Below, piece after piece: positions 12,348 through 23,405 of a stretch of 64,000 bases of DNA; the stretch's first letter is position 1, and each line of letters opens with the position of its first letter. The DNA comes from Dryocosmus kuriphilus (taxonomy: Eukaryota; Arthropoda; Insecta; Hymenoptera; Cynipidae). The notes under the pieces are model-generated. The model made no database searches and was not told the origin of the DNA. It saw only the letters and a list, made by a program, of their open reading frames with translations. A program made the position numbers and the translations under genes. The stretch spans positions 90,225,583 to 90,289,582 of the forward strand of contig CM076193.1 of assembly GCA_038277395.1 (NCBI GenBank). Direction: 5' to 3'.

Positions 12348-12500
12348 TTACAATCTGCGAGGTTTTTTGAAAAATTCATCAAGCATTTCATCAAGAGTAA
12401 GTGGAATATCGTAATGAATATTCAATGATGCAAGCCCATTTAACCGTTCTGGGCCAATTGTACTTCGCAAATATGTTTTGAGTCTTTTGAGTGCAGAAAA
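12348..12500 (-). pseudogene. hAT transposase C-terminal dimerisation exon fragment
   Basis: Read on the minus strand, this frame gives FSALKRLKTYLRSTIGPERL, then NGLASLNIHYDIPLTLDEML, and ends in a TAA at 12348-12350. This is the conserved C-terminus of hAT transposases (the S-x-LK-x-IK-x-YLRSTM-x-x-ERL-x-x-LA pattern). Upstream on the minus strand the sequence turns into low-complexity ATAAA repeats, so the rest of the gene is lost. It fits the hAT-type termini around it. Confidence 0.85.
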
Positions 12501-12559
12501 ATAAATAAAAATAAATAAATAAAATAATAAAAAATAATAATAAAAATAAATAAAATACT

Positions 12560-12960
12560 AAAAATAAAAATTTTTATAAGGTCAACCTTATAAAATTTTT
12601 GTACAAAAAACTTTTCATAAAGTGACCTTATGAAAACATTGTAAAAAAATTTGATTTTAACATTATCCCTATTAAAAGTAGTTTCATATAAAAATGAAAA
12701 CTTATAAGTATTGATGACTTTTTATAAGATTGGAAAATGAAAAAAAATCGAATGTTATAAAAAAAGTACGAGGCTCGAATATTTTTTTTATAAAAAATTC
12801 AAATGTGTCTTATAAAACTTTCTCATTTTTATAAGAAAAATTTTTTTTATAAAGTTTTTATAAGGTCACTTTATAAGAAAATTTATCATTATAAAAATTT
12901 CATAAGGTCAACTTTATGAAAAACGGAATTCTTATGAAAAATCTCTAATTTTTATAGAAA
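12560..12960. repeat. AT-rich run of inverted CTTATAA/TTATAAG motifs
   Basis: Repeated short inverted words such as ATAAGGTCAACCTTATAA, CATAAAGTGACCTTATG and ATAAGGTCACTTTATAAG make this part of the hAT body strongly self-complementary. No coding content. Confidence 0.6.
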
Positions 12961-13051
12961 TTTTACCTTTTTTCGAAAAATCAAAATCACTAAGATTGTC
13001 ATAATCCAAAATTTCGAAAAAGTTGAGAAAAAGAAGAAAATCTAAAATTTT

Positions 13052-13230
13052 TCGCATATGACTATTTTTTACAACGAAAAAGTGCACTGCGTTAACGGTT
13101 TTCAAACGTAATCAATCTTTTTCTCGGAAAAATTTATCGAAGATAAATTCCTTGACCCGCTGAATTTGATAACATTCGAAAATTGTTGACGCAGTGCACT
13201 TTTTTGTTGTATAAAAAGTCATTTGCGAAA
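13052..13230. repeat. Imperfect palindrome (hairpin repeat)
   Basis: An outer arm with GAAAAAGTGCACTGCGTTAAC pairs with GTTGACGCAGTGCACTTTTT about 100 bases on, and the match extends outward on both sides (TGACTATTTTTTACAAC versus GTTGTATAAAAAGTCA). Either a small nested MITE or part of the hAT. Confidence 0.65.
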
Positions 13231-13995
13231 AACTTCAACGCATTCATTTGGCAATAGTAGATGAAAGATGTAACAAATACAAACACACTTTTAAGGTTAG
13301 GTTGAACATCCATTTTATTCTTGATATATTTAACTCAGGTCGTACATAACTTTAAAATTACCTATTAGGGAACTCAACTTATAGACAGCAATTAGAGAAA
13401 TGAAATTGAAAATTACCGATTTTCGTTGTTTATTTCGACTGACATCGACTGGTGGAAAATAATCGAGTAAAGTCCTCTTCATCTTGTCGGGTGAGAAATC
13501 ATAAACATCGAGATGATATATCGATCTTTCTAGATTTTATAATCCAGGGTCATGAATTATTCTCTGCGTGATACAATTTACAATCTCAATTTCTCGTGTC
13601 GCACTCCAGAGCATGAACGAATAGCACAAAACAAGCACAGAGTTGTCAACAACGACCAACACAACAATACACAAAGAAAGAACTAACTAAATTCGAAGAG
13701 TGGGGGACACATCTTATGAGATTTGTTGAGAGTGGGGGGTCAGTTCTTTGGCGTCACTTCAGGCACGTTGCCAGAACGCAGTCGACATCTGCAGGTCTGC
13801 ATTTGCAGAGCGGTAAAATTGAATTGAAATTATTCGTTTATATTTGAATAATTTTACAATAATTAGAAATATATATGAACTGATATGAAGTTAATTCCCG
13901 AGATTAACATATAAATTCCATAGACTAGATTTACACTGAAAAATTTTTTTGCAATCGAAAACCCCCCCCAGATTGAAATTCTAAATCCGCCGCTG

Positions 13996-14761
13996 ATATA
14001 TATATATCTGTGTGTGGGGTGTGCACGTGCGCGCGCGCGCGTGTATGTGTGTGTGTGTGTCGTGATTCCATGATTTAACTATCAATTTTCTAATAAAACG
14101 CAAGATTTATGAATACATACACCCAAAGCGCTTGATTATTTTGTTTTCTGAATTTTTTTGACGATAACCCGATACTGTTCCATCAGTTATTATACACGTT
14201 TTTAATGCAATTTTTTCTGTAAAATCGAATGGTGTAACCAGTTTTTTCTTAGAAATCGGCTACGAAGACTTAATGGCCGAAAACCACGGAAAAAGTCGAA
14301 AAAAATAGGTTTTTCACGTTTTTTTTAGGGACCCACGGCGATATTCAATTTTTTGAGGATACCATTAAATAAGTCGCAAAAAAATACATAATTTCAAATA
14401 AAAAAATTTTGTGCGGCCATCTTTCTAAGCGAAGTTATCGCACTTCGAAATTTTTTTTTTCATTTAACAATTTTTTTAGGTTAGAAAAACTCGATGACAT
14501 GACTCGAAAAAATTCACACATATTTATCTTGACAAGCAGTATATGCCTGATTTTTTTCGCATTGATGTCATGAATAGTTCTTGAGAAAAAAAATAGTTTG
14601 TCAAAATGGTGTTTTTTAGGTTATATATATATATGGGTGAGGGGTTGGAGGCTACTTATATGGCCAAACTACACCTTAAATAGTCCCAAGAAGATAGCCA
14701 TAGGTCATTTTGAGATTCTCGGAGGGGGGCATTTCACCATTGTTAACGGGGGGTACCCTTT
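13996..14761. repeat. Right terminal inverted repeat of the 2273-14761 element
   Basis: Inverted copy of 2273-3010, starting inward with TA and (GT/GC)n microsatellites (about 14008-14060) and ending GGGGGGTACCCTTT. Divergence from the left copy looks low by eye. Confidence 0.85.
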
Positions 14762-15814
14762 CATGCCCGTAAAAATTTAATCATAATTCTAAAAAAACAT
14801 TCAAAACTGTACATTTGAAACTATTTTCGTCTGGTGAACAACAAGGACATACTAAAATTATACATTTAAATATGTAGCGTTCATAATTATTGAGCATTTG
14901 GAAATTAAGAAGCTTAAAAAAAAATATTTTCGAATTTGAGCTTTTGAAGCTGAACAGTTCTAGTTTTAAGGCCTCAAAAATTAAACTCTTCAGAATTAAC
15001 GATTTAAAACTATAATAATTTTAGATCGGAATTATATAAATTTTGAAGATGATAAAAAAAAATGTGGCCGTCACGGGACAGCCGACAAGAGCGAAGCTCA
15101 AAAGTGATTATTATTGAATTTTTATTTTTAGAAGAATACTTCATGATGAATTTGTATGAAAGCTATTCGGTTTAATAAAATATATATAATAATTGAATAT
15201 ATATTTTGTTTGATATAAAAAACACATTGATAGAATAAAATAAGTTGTATGAATTTAATTAAAAATTATTTTTTATTTTGGTATATTATAATCATTTCGT
15301 AACATGTATATACATAGTATATAATAATAATGATGAAATGATAAAAAGTAGTGTAAAATTTTCTTTTGGCTGATCGTCGATCTTGGTAAGAGTAACATTA
15401 TCAGAATGTAAAAATCATATAATTGCTTATAATTAAATTTAGAATTATTTTGTATTTTGGTACATTGCAATAATTTTTAGACGTATATTTACACATGAAT
15501 ATTATACAGTAACAGTAATAAATTGATATAAAATTATTGCAAAATGTTAATTTTTGCCATCGCTAATCTCGGTAATAGTAACATTATAAGATTCTAAAAT
15601 TGAAATTATTGGTTTTTGAGAAATATAAGTTGTAGACTGCAATTTGTTTAAATGTCTAGAAAAAACGGCGTCAGTTCTGGTGCCTGCTGCTTCGCTCTAA
15701 ACATTTTAATAGGTATCATATCATGTATTTTCAAGTAACGTTTGATAAAACGGATAGATTTTTCTACTATAAACTGAGACTTTGTGCAAAAGAATTCACT
15801 GTCATTTTCACTTT
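14762..15814. repeat. AT-rich flank with ~185-bp tandem repeats
   Basis: No gene seen. From about 15250 to 15610 two units of roughly 185 bases repeat: a TTTTGTATTTTGGTA segment, a GTATATTTACAC-like segment and TCGGTAATAGTAACATTAT. The remainder is plain AT-rich sequence. Confidence 0.55.
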
Positions 15815-15991
15815 GGGAGTGTCCATTAATTACGTAAGGGATATTTTTGGAATTTGAGACCCCCCCCCCCCCCCCCCCCCCCCCCCACGTAAGGGTTTTT
15901 CTATAGTAAATGCATGTAACTTTAACATGGTCGTAAGATTTGGTTGACCCCCCTCCCCCCTAAAACCCTTACGTAATTAATGGACGGTCCC
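15815..15991. mobile_element. Small MITE with GTCCATTAATTACGTAAGGG termini
   Basis: GGGAGTGTCCATTAATTACG at the left is mirrored by CGTAATTAATGGACGGTCCC at the right, 177 bases in all, with TTT on both flanks as a possible 3-bp duplication. The interior has a long C run at 15860-15886. GGG-type ends with a 3-bp target would suit a PIF/Harbinger MITE; that assignment is inference. Confidence 0.7.
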
Positions 15992-16316
15992 TTTTCAGAA
16001 CTGAAGAATATTTTAAATTTTGAACCTTCAGTATTTAATTATTCTAGAAACTTTGAAAATTATATGATTTCTAATTGTAAGTTTAAAATTAATGAACTTA
16101 AAATTAAAACGTTAAAAGTTAAACAATTTCGAACTTCATGTAAAATTGAACAATTCTTAAATTAGGATCTTCAAACTAAGTCGTTAAAAATGAATTAAAT
16201 GCAAATATCACGTTTGTTAAAATTCAATCATTTGAATCTAAAAGGCAAGATTAACCATTTGAAAATCAATGAAAAAGCATTTCCATGCAAGGGGAACAAC
16301 AACTTCATGTTAAACC

Positions 16317-18502
16317 AGTGGATGTACAGGGGGGTTTCTGGACCACGATCCCTACCTTACCGGCTTTCTAGAACTTCGAAGCCGTTCGAGAGCTGAAGTG
16401 GTTAATGTCCGTGCTAAGCTTCTAGAATGTTCGATGTGACGTCACTAAGCACGAAATTGTCGAAAACAACTTCTTCCCCCTCCGACCCCTCTAACGCCCA
16501 TAAGTTTCTAGAATGTTCTCGATGATATCATTTACTACGCAATTGCGAGACAAGAAATTGATGAAAAATAACTTCCCCTTCCCCATCCAACCCTTCTAAC
16601 CCCTATAAGCTTCTAGAAATTCTCTCTATGATCTCATTAAACTACGTATCAAAACGTTTAATCGCAGACGCGTTTTGAACCTGTAGAACCTTCTAGAACT
16701 TTTAGATAAAGAGGTGAATATATCTCTCTCTCTCTCTCTTACAAGCTTCTAGAAATAATGCTGCGTATTTGCGAGAAAAAAATTTTTCGAAAACAACTTC
16801 AAGGTCACTAATGAATTGTGTTTTAAGACGTTAAATCGCAGATGTGTTTCAACCTGTAGATGCTTCTAGAACTTTTAGGAAAAAGAGGGGATTTATTAAT
16901 ACACACATAGATAGTACCTATATTAATTGTAAATATGTAAGTACATTTCTCGAGATTATATTTCCATGTTGATTTTAGAAATATTGATCTAGGCGCTGAC
17001 CAAATAATGCTCCACTCAATTTATTGAAATTAATGATTGAAGAAAGAATAACACAATTTAGATTCTAAATTTCATTCGATTATTTTATTTAATGACTCAT
17101 TTTTATTATTTTCCAGCATCATTTTAAATGAACGAATTTAGTTCTCAATGTGTAATACAATACGCTATAAACATTTTTGCGAAGCCTGAGATAAGACGGC
17201 ATGCATTATTTTATTCAAGATTTTACGAACATTCTTTTCATAGCAACTTTAATATAAATCAAGAGTACGTTCCCCAATGTGATACATTCGATTCTTTTAG
17301 AAGAGTTTTTAGCAGTAGAATTAGATGTAAATAATATTTTGGTGTACAATCTCAATAACATCCTTAGCGATAAAGTTTTCGAGGGTGTCATATTACAGTA
17401 AACTGCATTATATTGTACTATTTAATAGAGAGACGTATGAATCTCCAGAATGTTTCACATGCCCGTGCTAAAACCATGCAATGCCATCTGTTTTTTCTTT
17501 TGGAAAAATTAAAGTATGATATCAGTAGTGCCATCTGTCTCCTTTTAGAAGCACTAAAATATGGAATCTGTAAAGCCATCTCCTTCTCTCTCTCCCAATC
17601 TCTCACTCTCTATCATAAGCTCTTCATTATTTTTCACCTTGATGCATATCACATGTAATACGACGTTTATTAGAAAATATTTGTAGCCAATCAACTAGCA
17701 TATGGGTAAAAAAATGCATCTAAAGAAATGAATCCTTTCTAATGGTCAGGAATGACATGTTGCATGTCACAATAATATAAAATTAGAGAATACTTATCTC
17801 AGAAACTATTAAAGAATATGCAAGCATCCTTAGTCATAAAGTTCTCGAGGGTGTCATTTCCGAAGCTTGAAATAAAAGGCTACATGCATTTTATTAAGAG
17901 GTTTCACATTCGTTCGTTTTTAAACACCTCAATCTCTCTTATGATCTCTGTTCTTCTCTTAGGTTGTAGTATGATATCTAAAAAATATTTTACTTATTTG
18001 TTGCTAAAATCAAAGACTGATCAATGCAAGCCTTGTTTTACGAAATTCTTAAAAATATCACAACACATACCTAAAATGTTATAACGTCTCCTGAGAGGTT
18101 TTACTAATAGCATTCGTAAACAATAAATCCTCAATTTATAGAAATTTTGCAACGTTAATAGCGTGATTCTCGAAAAAGGGTTCATGTCTATGCTAAATAA
18201 AGTGAAGATCGTACAGTTCAGAATATACAAAAATAATTTAAAGTCTTTCCTACGTATTTGTGAGATATATACAGTAATGTGATTTTTAACATTTCTCATT
18301 GCATTGGATGATTTTAGACATTAAAATAAGTGTGCCATTTTTAACTCACTCCTAATATCACACTTTTCATGATAAACTACTGCAATGTAATTTTATTGAA
18401 TAATTCTTGAAACTCATCTATTAGTAAAGATCAAAGGGAGAAACACTAAGGAATTATTTAATGAAAAAGCACAAGAAATAACTGGAGATGATTCATACAT
18501 AC
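16317..18502. repeat. Left arm of palindromic element
   Basis: Pairs with 25685-23406. Short open frames at 17128, 17413 and 18021 recur at the mirror positions only because the arms are copies. They have no motif and probably encode nothing. The left arm lacks about 85 bases present in the right arm near 24240-24330. Confidence 0.9.
16366..16871. promoter_or_regulatory. Array of TTCTAGAA palindromes (heat-shock-element-like)
   Basis: TTCTAGAA occurs at 16366, 16420, 16506, 16611, 16691, 16747 and 16864, usually extended as GCTTCTAGAATGTTC or CTTCTAGAACTTTTAG. Alternating TTC and GAA at 5-base steps matches the heat-shock element pattern nGAAnnTTCnnGAAn. The array is mirrored in the right arm (about 25130-25640). 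Function is inference. Confidence 0.45.
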
Positions 18503-19940
18503 TCATGGAATATATAAACATTTAATTTGTTGATAAAATCAAGACCGATCAACATAAGTCTTATGTTTTACGAAATTCTTTAAAAATATTACAATAATAT
18601 AAAATTAGAGAATAATTATCTCAGAAATTATTGAAGAATATGCGAACATCCTTAGCGATAAAGTTCTCGAGGGTGTCATATTACAGTAAAGAGTCTGGCA
18701 AATGTGTTTCTTCAAAATGAGATTTTTCGATCTGAATAATAACAATAATAATATAGTATCGACATTTCCGAAGCTTGAGATAAAAGACTACATGCATTTT
18801 ATTACGAGGTTTCACATTCGTTCTTTTTTAAATACCTCAATCTCTCTCTTATGATTTGAAGATTTACCTATTATGCTTTCAAGATTTAGCATAAAATTAA
18901 AAAGAAGTCTCTCTGTTCTTCTCTTAGGTTGCAGTATAATATCTAAAAAATATTTTACTCATTTGTTGATAAAATCAAAGGCTGATCAATGTAAGCCTTA
19001 TGTTTTACGAAATTCTTGAAAAATATTACAACATATTCCTAAAATGCTGTAACATAGTTTTAAAATGTTTAAATAATGTGTTTGTCAATAAAAATCAACG
19101 AGTGAACCGATAATCGTAAACAATAAATCCCCAATTTATAGAAATTTTGCAACGTTAATAGCATGATTCTCGGAAAAAGGGTTCATGTTCATGCTAAATA
19201 AAAAAATAATGTGAAGATCAATATTGTACAGTTCAGAATATACAAGAAGAATTTAAAGTCTAACCTACGTATTTGTGAGATACAGTAATGTAATTTTTAA
19301 AATTTCTCATTACATTGCATGATTTCAGACATTAAAATAAGTGTGCCGTTTTTAACTTACTCCTGGTATCACACTTTTCAAGATAAACTACTGCAATGTA
19401 ATTTTATTAAATAATTGTTGAAACTCATCTAGCAGTAAAGATCAAGTGGTTCCACTAAGGAATTAATGAGGAGATGGTGTTAGACGAGTGACGCGTAGCT
19501 GTGGAATGTTAAAAAAATTTATTTGGTTATAAATGTTAAGCTCAACCAACGTTAAACTTATGTTTTCGTCCAATTCTTTGAAAATATGACATCAGCTTCC
19601 TGTCAGCAAGTATCAAAAAGAAATCCACTAAGGAATTAGTTAACGAAAAAGCAAAAAATAACTGGAGATGAATCATGCATACTCATGGAATAATATATAA
19701 ACATTTAATTTGTTGATAAAATCAGACTGATCAATATAAGTCCTATGTTTTACGAAGTTCTTTAAAAATATTACCACATATTCCTAAAATGCTATAACAC
19801 AATTTTAGAATGTTTAAATAATGTGTTTGTCAATGAAAAATCGAAGAGTGAATCGATAATCGTAAACAATAAATCCTCAATTTATAGAAATTTTGCTACG
19901 TTAATAGCGTGATTCTCGGAAAAAGGGTTCATGTCCATGT
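17784..19940. repeat. ~0.82 kb tandem sub-repeats inside the palindromic element
   Basis: A unit starting near AGAGAATACTTATCTCAGAA (about 17784) starts again near 18601. A third, rearranged unit runs from about 19600 to the piggyBac insertion and continues after it (22905-23070). Shared blocks include CTCGAGGGTGTCAT, AAACAATAAATCCTCAATTT, and TTCATGTCCATGTTAA or its variants. The first unit overlaps the left arm. Confidence 0.75.
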
Positions 19941-19943
19941 TAA

Positions 19944-22900
19944 CCCTAGAACCGCACACTGGGTCTGTGTGACCCACCCGAAAAGTGACATTTCGCTCTC
20001 CTCTCCACAATTTTGAGCAGATGCATTTCTCCCCCCCATGTAAACTCGAGTTAACTATCTAGCAATAGGCTCAGGCAGGAAAATGCATCAGTTTCCTTAA
20101 AGAGGTCCTTGGGGAAGGACGCAAAGTTGATCACGGGTCAGCCTGACCCCATGTGTGCGGTCTGCCGTTAAAAGTGGTCAAGGTAAGTTTTTTTTTTTTT
20201 TTCGCTTGTTTTCACTTCTATAAACATTATTAAGTTACTCTATAACAGTCAGATTTTTTTTTGTTATAAACAATGAGATTTGTTTATAACTTTTGAAAAT
20301 TTCAAAGTGTGTATTTTGCGCCTCAAGTTTTCTTGACTTGAGGATGAAATTATCGTGCATTTTAGTTATAAAAAGTGTTAGTTATTATAAATAAGTAATA
20401 AATAAACAATATTTACAATAATTTTTAAATAAATAAATAAAAAAAATTAAATTTTACAATATTTTATAGATGGCATCGAGATATAATTTGAGAAGTCTCA
20501 AAGACGTTGTGAGCAGTTTGTCTACAACAAATGCTGATATTCATGATGTTGTTTCTGATGAAGAAGCAGAAAACGAAATCAGCAGACAATCAAGCTCCGA
20601 ATCAGAACAGGAGCAGGAAGATCCAAACTTTGCTCCGGGAGACGCTGTTTCCGAAGATGAGGATTTTACGGAACTTGAAATGCAGAACTCAGGTAGCGGA
20701 AGAAATTCGAATCGAGAAGATCGTGGGCGGGGCAGACCCCGGAAAACTTTCAGAGGGAAAAATGGTCATCTTTGGTGCACTGAAGCACCGGCGAGACGAG
20801 GGGGACGACCGCTTTCAAGGAATATCGTTTCGCACCTACCTGGACTCATCGGAGCGGCTAGAGAAGCATCTTCTCCTCTTCAGGTATGGCAACTATTGTT
20901 TCCTGACGAATTGCTCGAAAAGATAGTCCTTCATACCAATGAGGAAATTGTACGACAACGTAATCGTTTGGTAAGAAGAAGGTCTTCACGAGACGAGGGT
21001 GAGGCTTCAACCTCTGCGGGAACAGATGATCCTCCAGCCGAAGGGCCTCAACAAAGAGAACGTCAAACTTACCACGGGGATTTGACTTTGACGGAGTTGA
21101 AAGCATTTATTGGGCTATTATATTTTTCGGGTCTGCACAAGGCCAATGGTACTAATTTAGAATTGCTATGGTCAGTCAAATTTGGCTATAGCATTTATAG
21201 ATCGACTATGCCCCTGAAAAGATTTGAGTTTTTGTCTGTGTCTCTTAGATTTGATGATAAATCCACGCGTTCCGCTCGTAGAGAAACTGATAAGTTCGCT
21301 CCCATTCGCGAAATTTGGGAAGAGTTTCTCACAAATTGTAAAGCGTATTATTCGCCTCACGAATATTGCACTATCGACGAACAACTTTTGAGTTTTAGAG
21401 GCCGCTGCCCGTTTATTATGTACATGCCAGCTAAACCTGACAAGTACGGAATTAAAATTGTCATGATGAATGATGCCCGTACATATTACATGTTAAACGC
21501 GATTCAGTACGTTGGCAGGGTGCAAACGGAGCCTCTAGAACAGGTTCCAGCATATTATATCCGCGAACTTTCGAAGCCAATCCATGGAACTCGTCGAAAT
21601 ATAACTTGCGACAACTGGTTTACTTCCGTAGAGATAGTCCAGAGAATGGCTAACGAATTCTCTTTAACGATGGTAGGCACGTTGAGGAAGAATAAACGCG
21701 AAATTCCGCCAGAGTTCGTGACCGCAGGGGAGGTGGGTTCGTCTAAAATCGTGTTTGATCATGACATGACCTTAGTGTCGTACACGCCGAAGAAGAATAA
21801 ATTTGTTCTTCTGCTCTCTTCGATGCACTCTACAGCCGATATTAATGCTGACACTGGGAAGCCGGAAGTCATTATGATGTACAATAGTACAAAGGGTGGG
21901 ATTGACACTTTCGATCAAATGTGTCACGAATACACAACTGCTCGAAAATCGCTCCGTTGGCCAATGCGCGTATTTATGGGAATGTTGGACCAAAGCGGGA
22001 TAAATGCATTGATTTTATATATAATTTTAATCAAGCAAACGAAAAAATGTCTCGCGATAAATTCATTATGAATTTATCTTTAGCTTTGATGGATTCTCAT
22101 TTGCGAACTCGTGCAGTCGTACCGCAGCTTCGGCGAGATCTGCGAGTACACATATCCACTCTCTTAAATGTTGACGTTCCTGTTAGCGAACAGCCGATAA
22201 TTCTGTCCAAAAGGGTTCGTTGTAAATTTTGCGACATCAAAAAGGATAAAAAAAACAAAAATGTGTTGCATTTGTTGCAAAAATCCGATGTGCAACGATC
22301 ACAGGACGTTCGCATGTTGCAATTGCGGGCCTTCATTTGACTAATTTTGCTCAATTTCGGCAAAATTATATATTGTTAATAACATTTAGTTTATAACAAT
22401 GTTCATTTTTACTTAGTAAAAGATTTTTATATAAATATTATGTGTATTTTTTAAGCCTTTGCAATAATTTTCCCCGTTTTACCAATTGTTTGCACTTCGG
22501 AAATTGGTCACTTTCAATCTGCTCAATAAATATACTTTTTGGAAGCGATACGAACGGCGTATTTTTTTTAAGTAGTCCCATATGTCCTCTTTAAAACCCC
22601 GTATTAACTTTTGCTTTTAAACAAAAATTGAAAATGTGGCAATTTTTCTTGCAAAACATGATTTTTCGTCATTTTTTCGGGCTCCCTCGTCAGTTTTTTC
22701 AACTTTTTGTTATTAAAAAATTTTTTAAAACAATTGAAACCTGCTCTACTTTATTGTAAACATTCTAACGAACATTTAAAAAAAAAAAAGATTTCAATCG
22801 GACCAATAGGAGCCCGCCTATCACCGCGCAAAGTCGCCTGGGTCAGAATGACTCATGTTGCTGGCTTACGTAGTAAAAAAATATGTGTGCGGTTGTAGGG
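19944..22900 (+). mobile_element. piggyBac element with TTAA target duplication
   Basis: TTAA at 19940-19943 and 22901-22904 flanks termini CCCTAGAACCGCACACTGGG and GTGTGCGGTTGTAGGG. The flanks rejoin exactly as in the sister repeat near 19195, so the empty site is known. The element is 2957 bases. Just inside the left end TGGGTCTGTGTGACCCA is a short palindrome. The transposase gene is nearly complete but has two small frame changes. Confidence 0.95.
20470..22344 (+). pseudogene. piggyBac transposase, two frameshifts near the C-terminus
   Basis: Cut-and-paste transposase acting at TTAA. The 533-aa frame from ATG 20470 has an acidic N-terminus, then the DDE_Tnp_1_7 core with the three piggyBac aspartates in the usual contexts: CTIDEQLLSFRG, ITCDNWFTS and STKGGIDTFDQM. 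After SGINALILY an extra TA in a TATATA run (about 22012-22020) shifts the frame and ends the protein at 22071. The correct frame resumes as NFNQANEKMSRDKFIMNLSL. A second shift at an A-rich run near 22255 hides the C-terminal cysteine-rich domain, whose frame gives closely spaced CC and CxC pairs and ends at TAA 22342-22344. The domain normally binds the element ends, so the 533-aa product should be impaired. Either shift could also be an assembly error in a simple run. Confidence 0.9.
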
Positions 22901-23074
22901 TTAAATAAAAAAATTATGTGAAGAGCAATTGTACAGTTCAGAATATAAAAAATAATTTAAAAGTCTAACCTACGTATTTTGTGTGATTTTTAGCATTTCT
23001 CATTACATTGCATGATTTTGTACATTAAAATAAGTGTGCCATGTTTAACCTACTCTTGATATCACACATTTTTC

Positions 23075-23405
23075 TGAAGTCAAAGCTAGGCGAAAGTGTT
23101 TCAGGTAATAATATTATTAGAAAAAAAAGATTATATCTATTACATTTATGTCAACATTCATATTTCTGTATGTCATGATATTTTCACTGAATAGTACTAA
23201 ATAAAATGTTTTTATTTAATTCATGCGAAGAGGTTTGAGAATTTATTAATAAAAACCTTTTTTAGCTGCTATGCAATCAGGATTACTGGGACTATCATTC
23301 TCCGCATTAAATGACAGATTGCATAATTTTAGTCACTAGTTCGTTTAAAAAAAAGGCGGATCTTTTGTTATCCGCCCAGGGCGGCAAATTCTTAAAGCCG
23401 GCCCT
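23075..23405. mobile_element. Truncated hAT end
   Basis: Read inward from 23405 the sequence starts CAGGGCCGGCTTTAAGAATT, and GCCGCCCTGGGCGGAT follows shortly, a GC-rich hAT-type terminus. TATGTATG next to it matches the end of the arm sequence and may be its target duplication. The other terminus was not found, so only one end (with an AATAAA-containing segment) survives. Confidence 0.55.

Larger units (their letters stand above)
11954..13995 (-). mobile_element. Decayed hAT element inserted in the TA tract
   Basis: Left end CAGTGGCGGATTTACGGGGG and right end AATCCGCCGCTG form hAT-type inverted termini, with ATATATAT on both sides as the expected 8-bp duplication (not diagnostic inside a TA repeat). 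The 2.04 kb body is largely AT-rich. The only recognisable coding part is a minus-strand dimerisation-domain exon at 12348-12500, so this copy is non-autonomous. Confidence 0.8.
2273..14761 (+). mobile_element. Nested DNA transposon with ~0.75 kb terminal inverted repeats
   Basis: Sequence 2273-3033 is repeated in inverted orientation at the right end (14761 back to 13996, then 11070 back to about 11040). Both ends start AAAGGGTACCCCCC. Both arms carry the same inner order: unique part, a GT/CA microsatellite, a TA tract, then a motif like AAGCTTACCCAAAATTAA. The right arm is split by a mariner and a hAT insertion, and a CACTA-like element sits near the left arm. Without insertions the element would be about 6.5 kb and would carry only the transposase gene at 8604-10888. 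No clear target duplication was found (left flank GTTC, right flank CATG). Confidence 0.75.

Noticed and set aside
2212..14780. Similar frames at 2212-2427 and 14598-14780 reading WVRGWRLLIWPNYTLNSPKK
   Set aside because: They are shadows of the shared terminal inverted repeats, running past the element end into unrelated flank.
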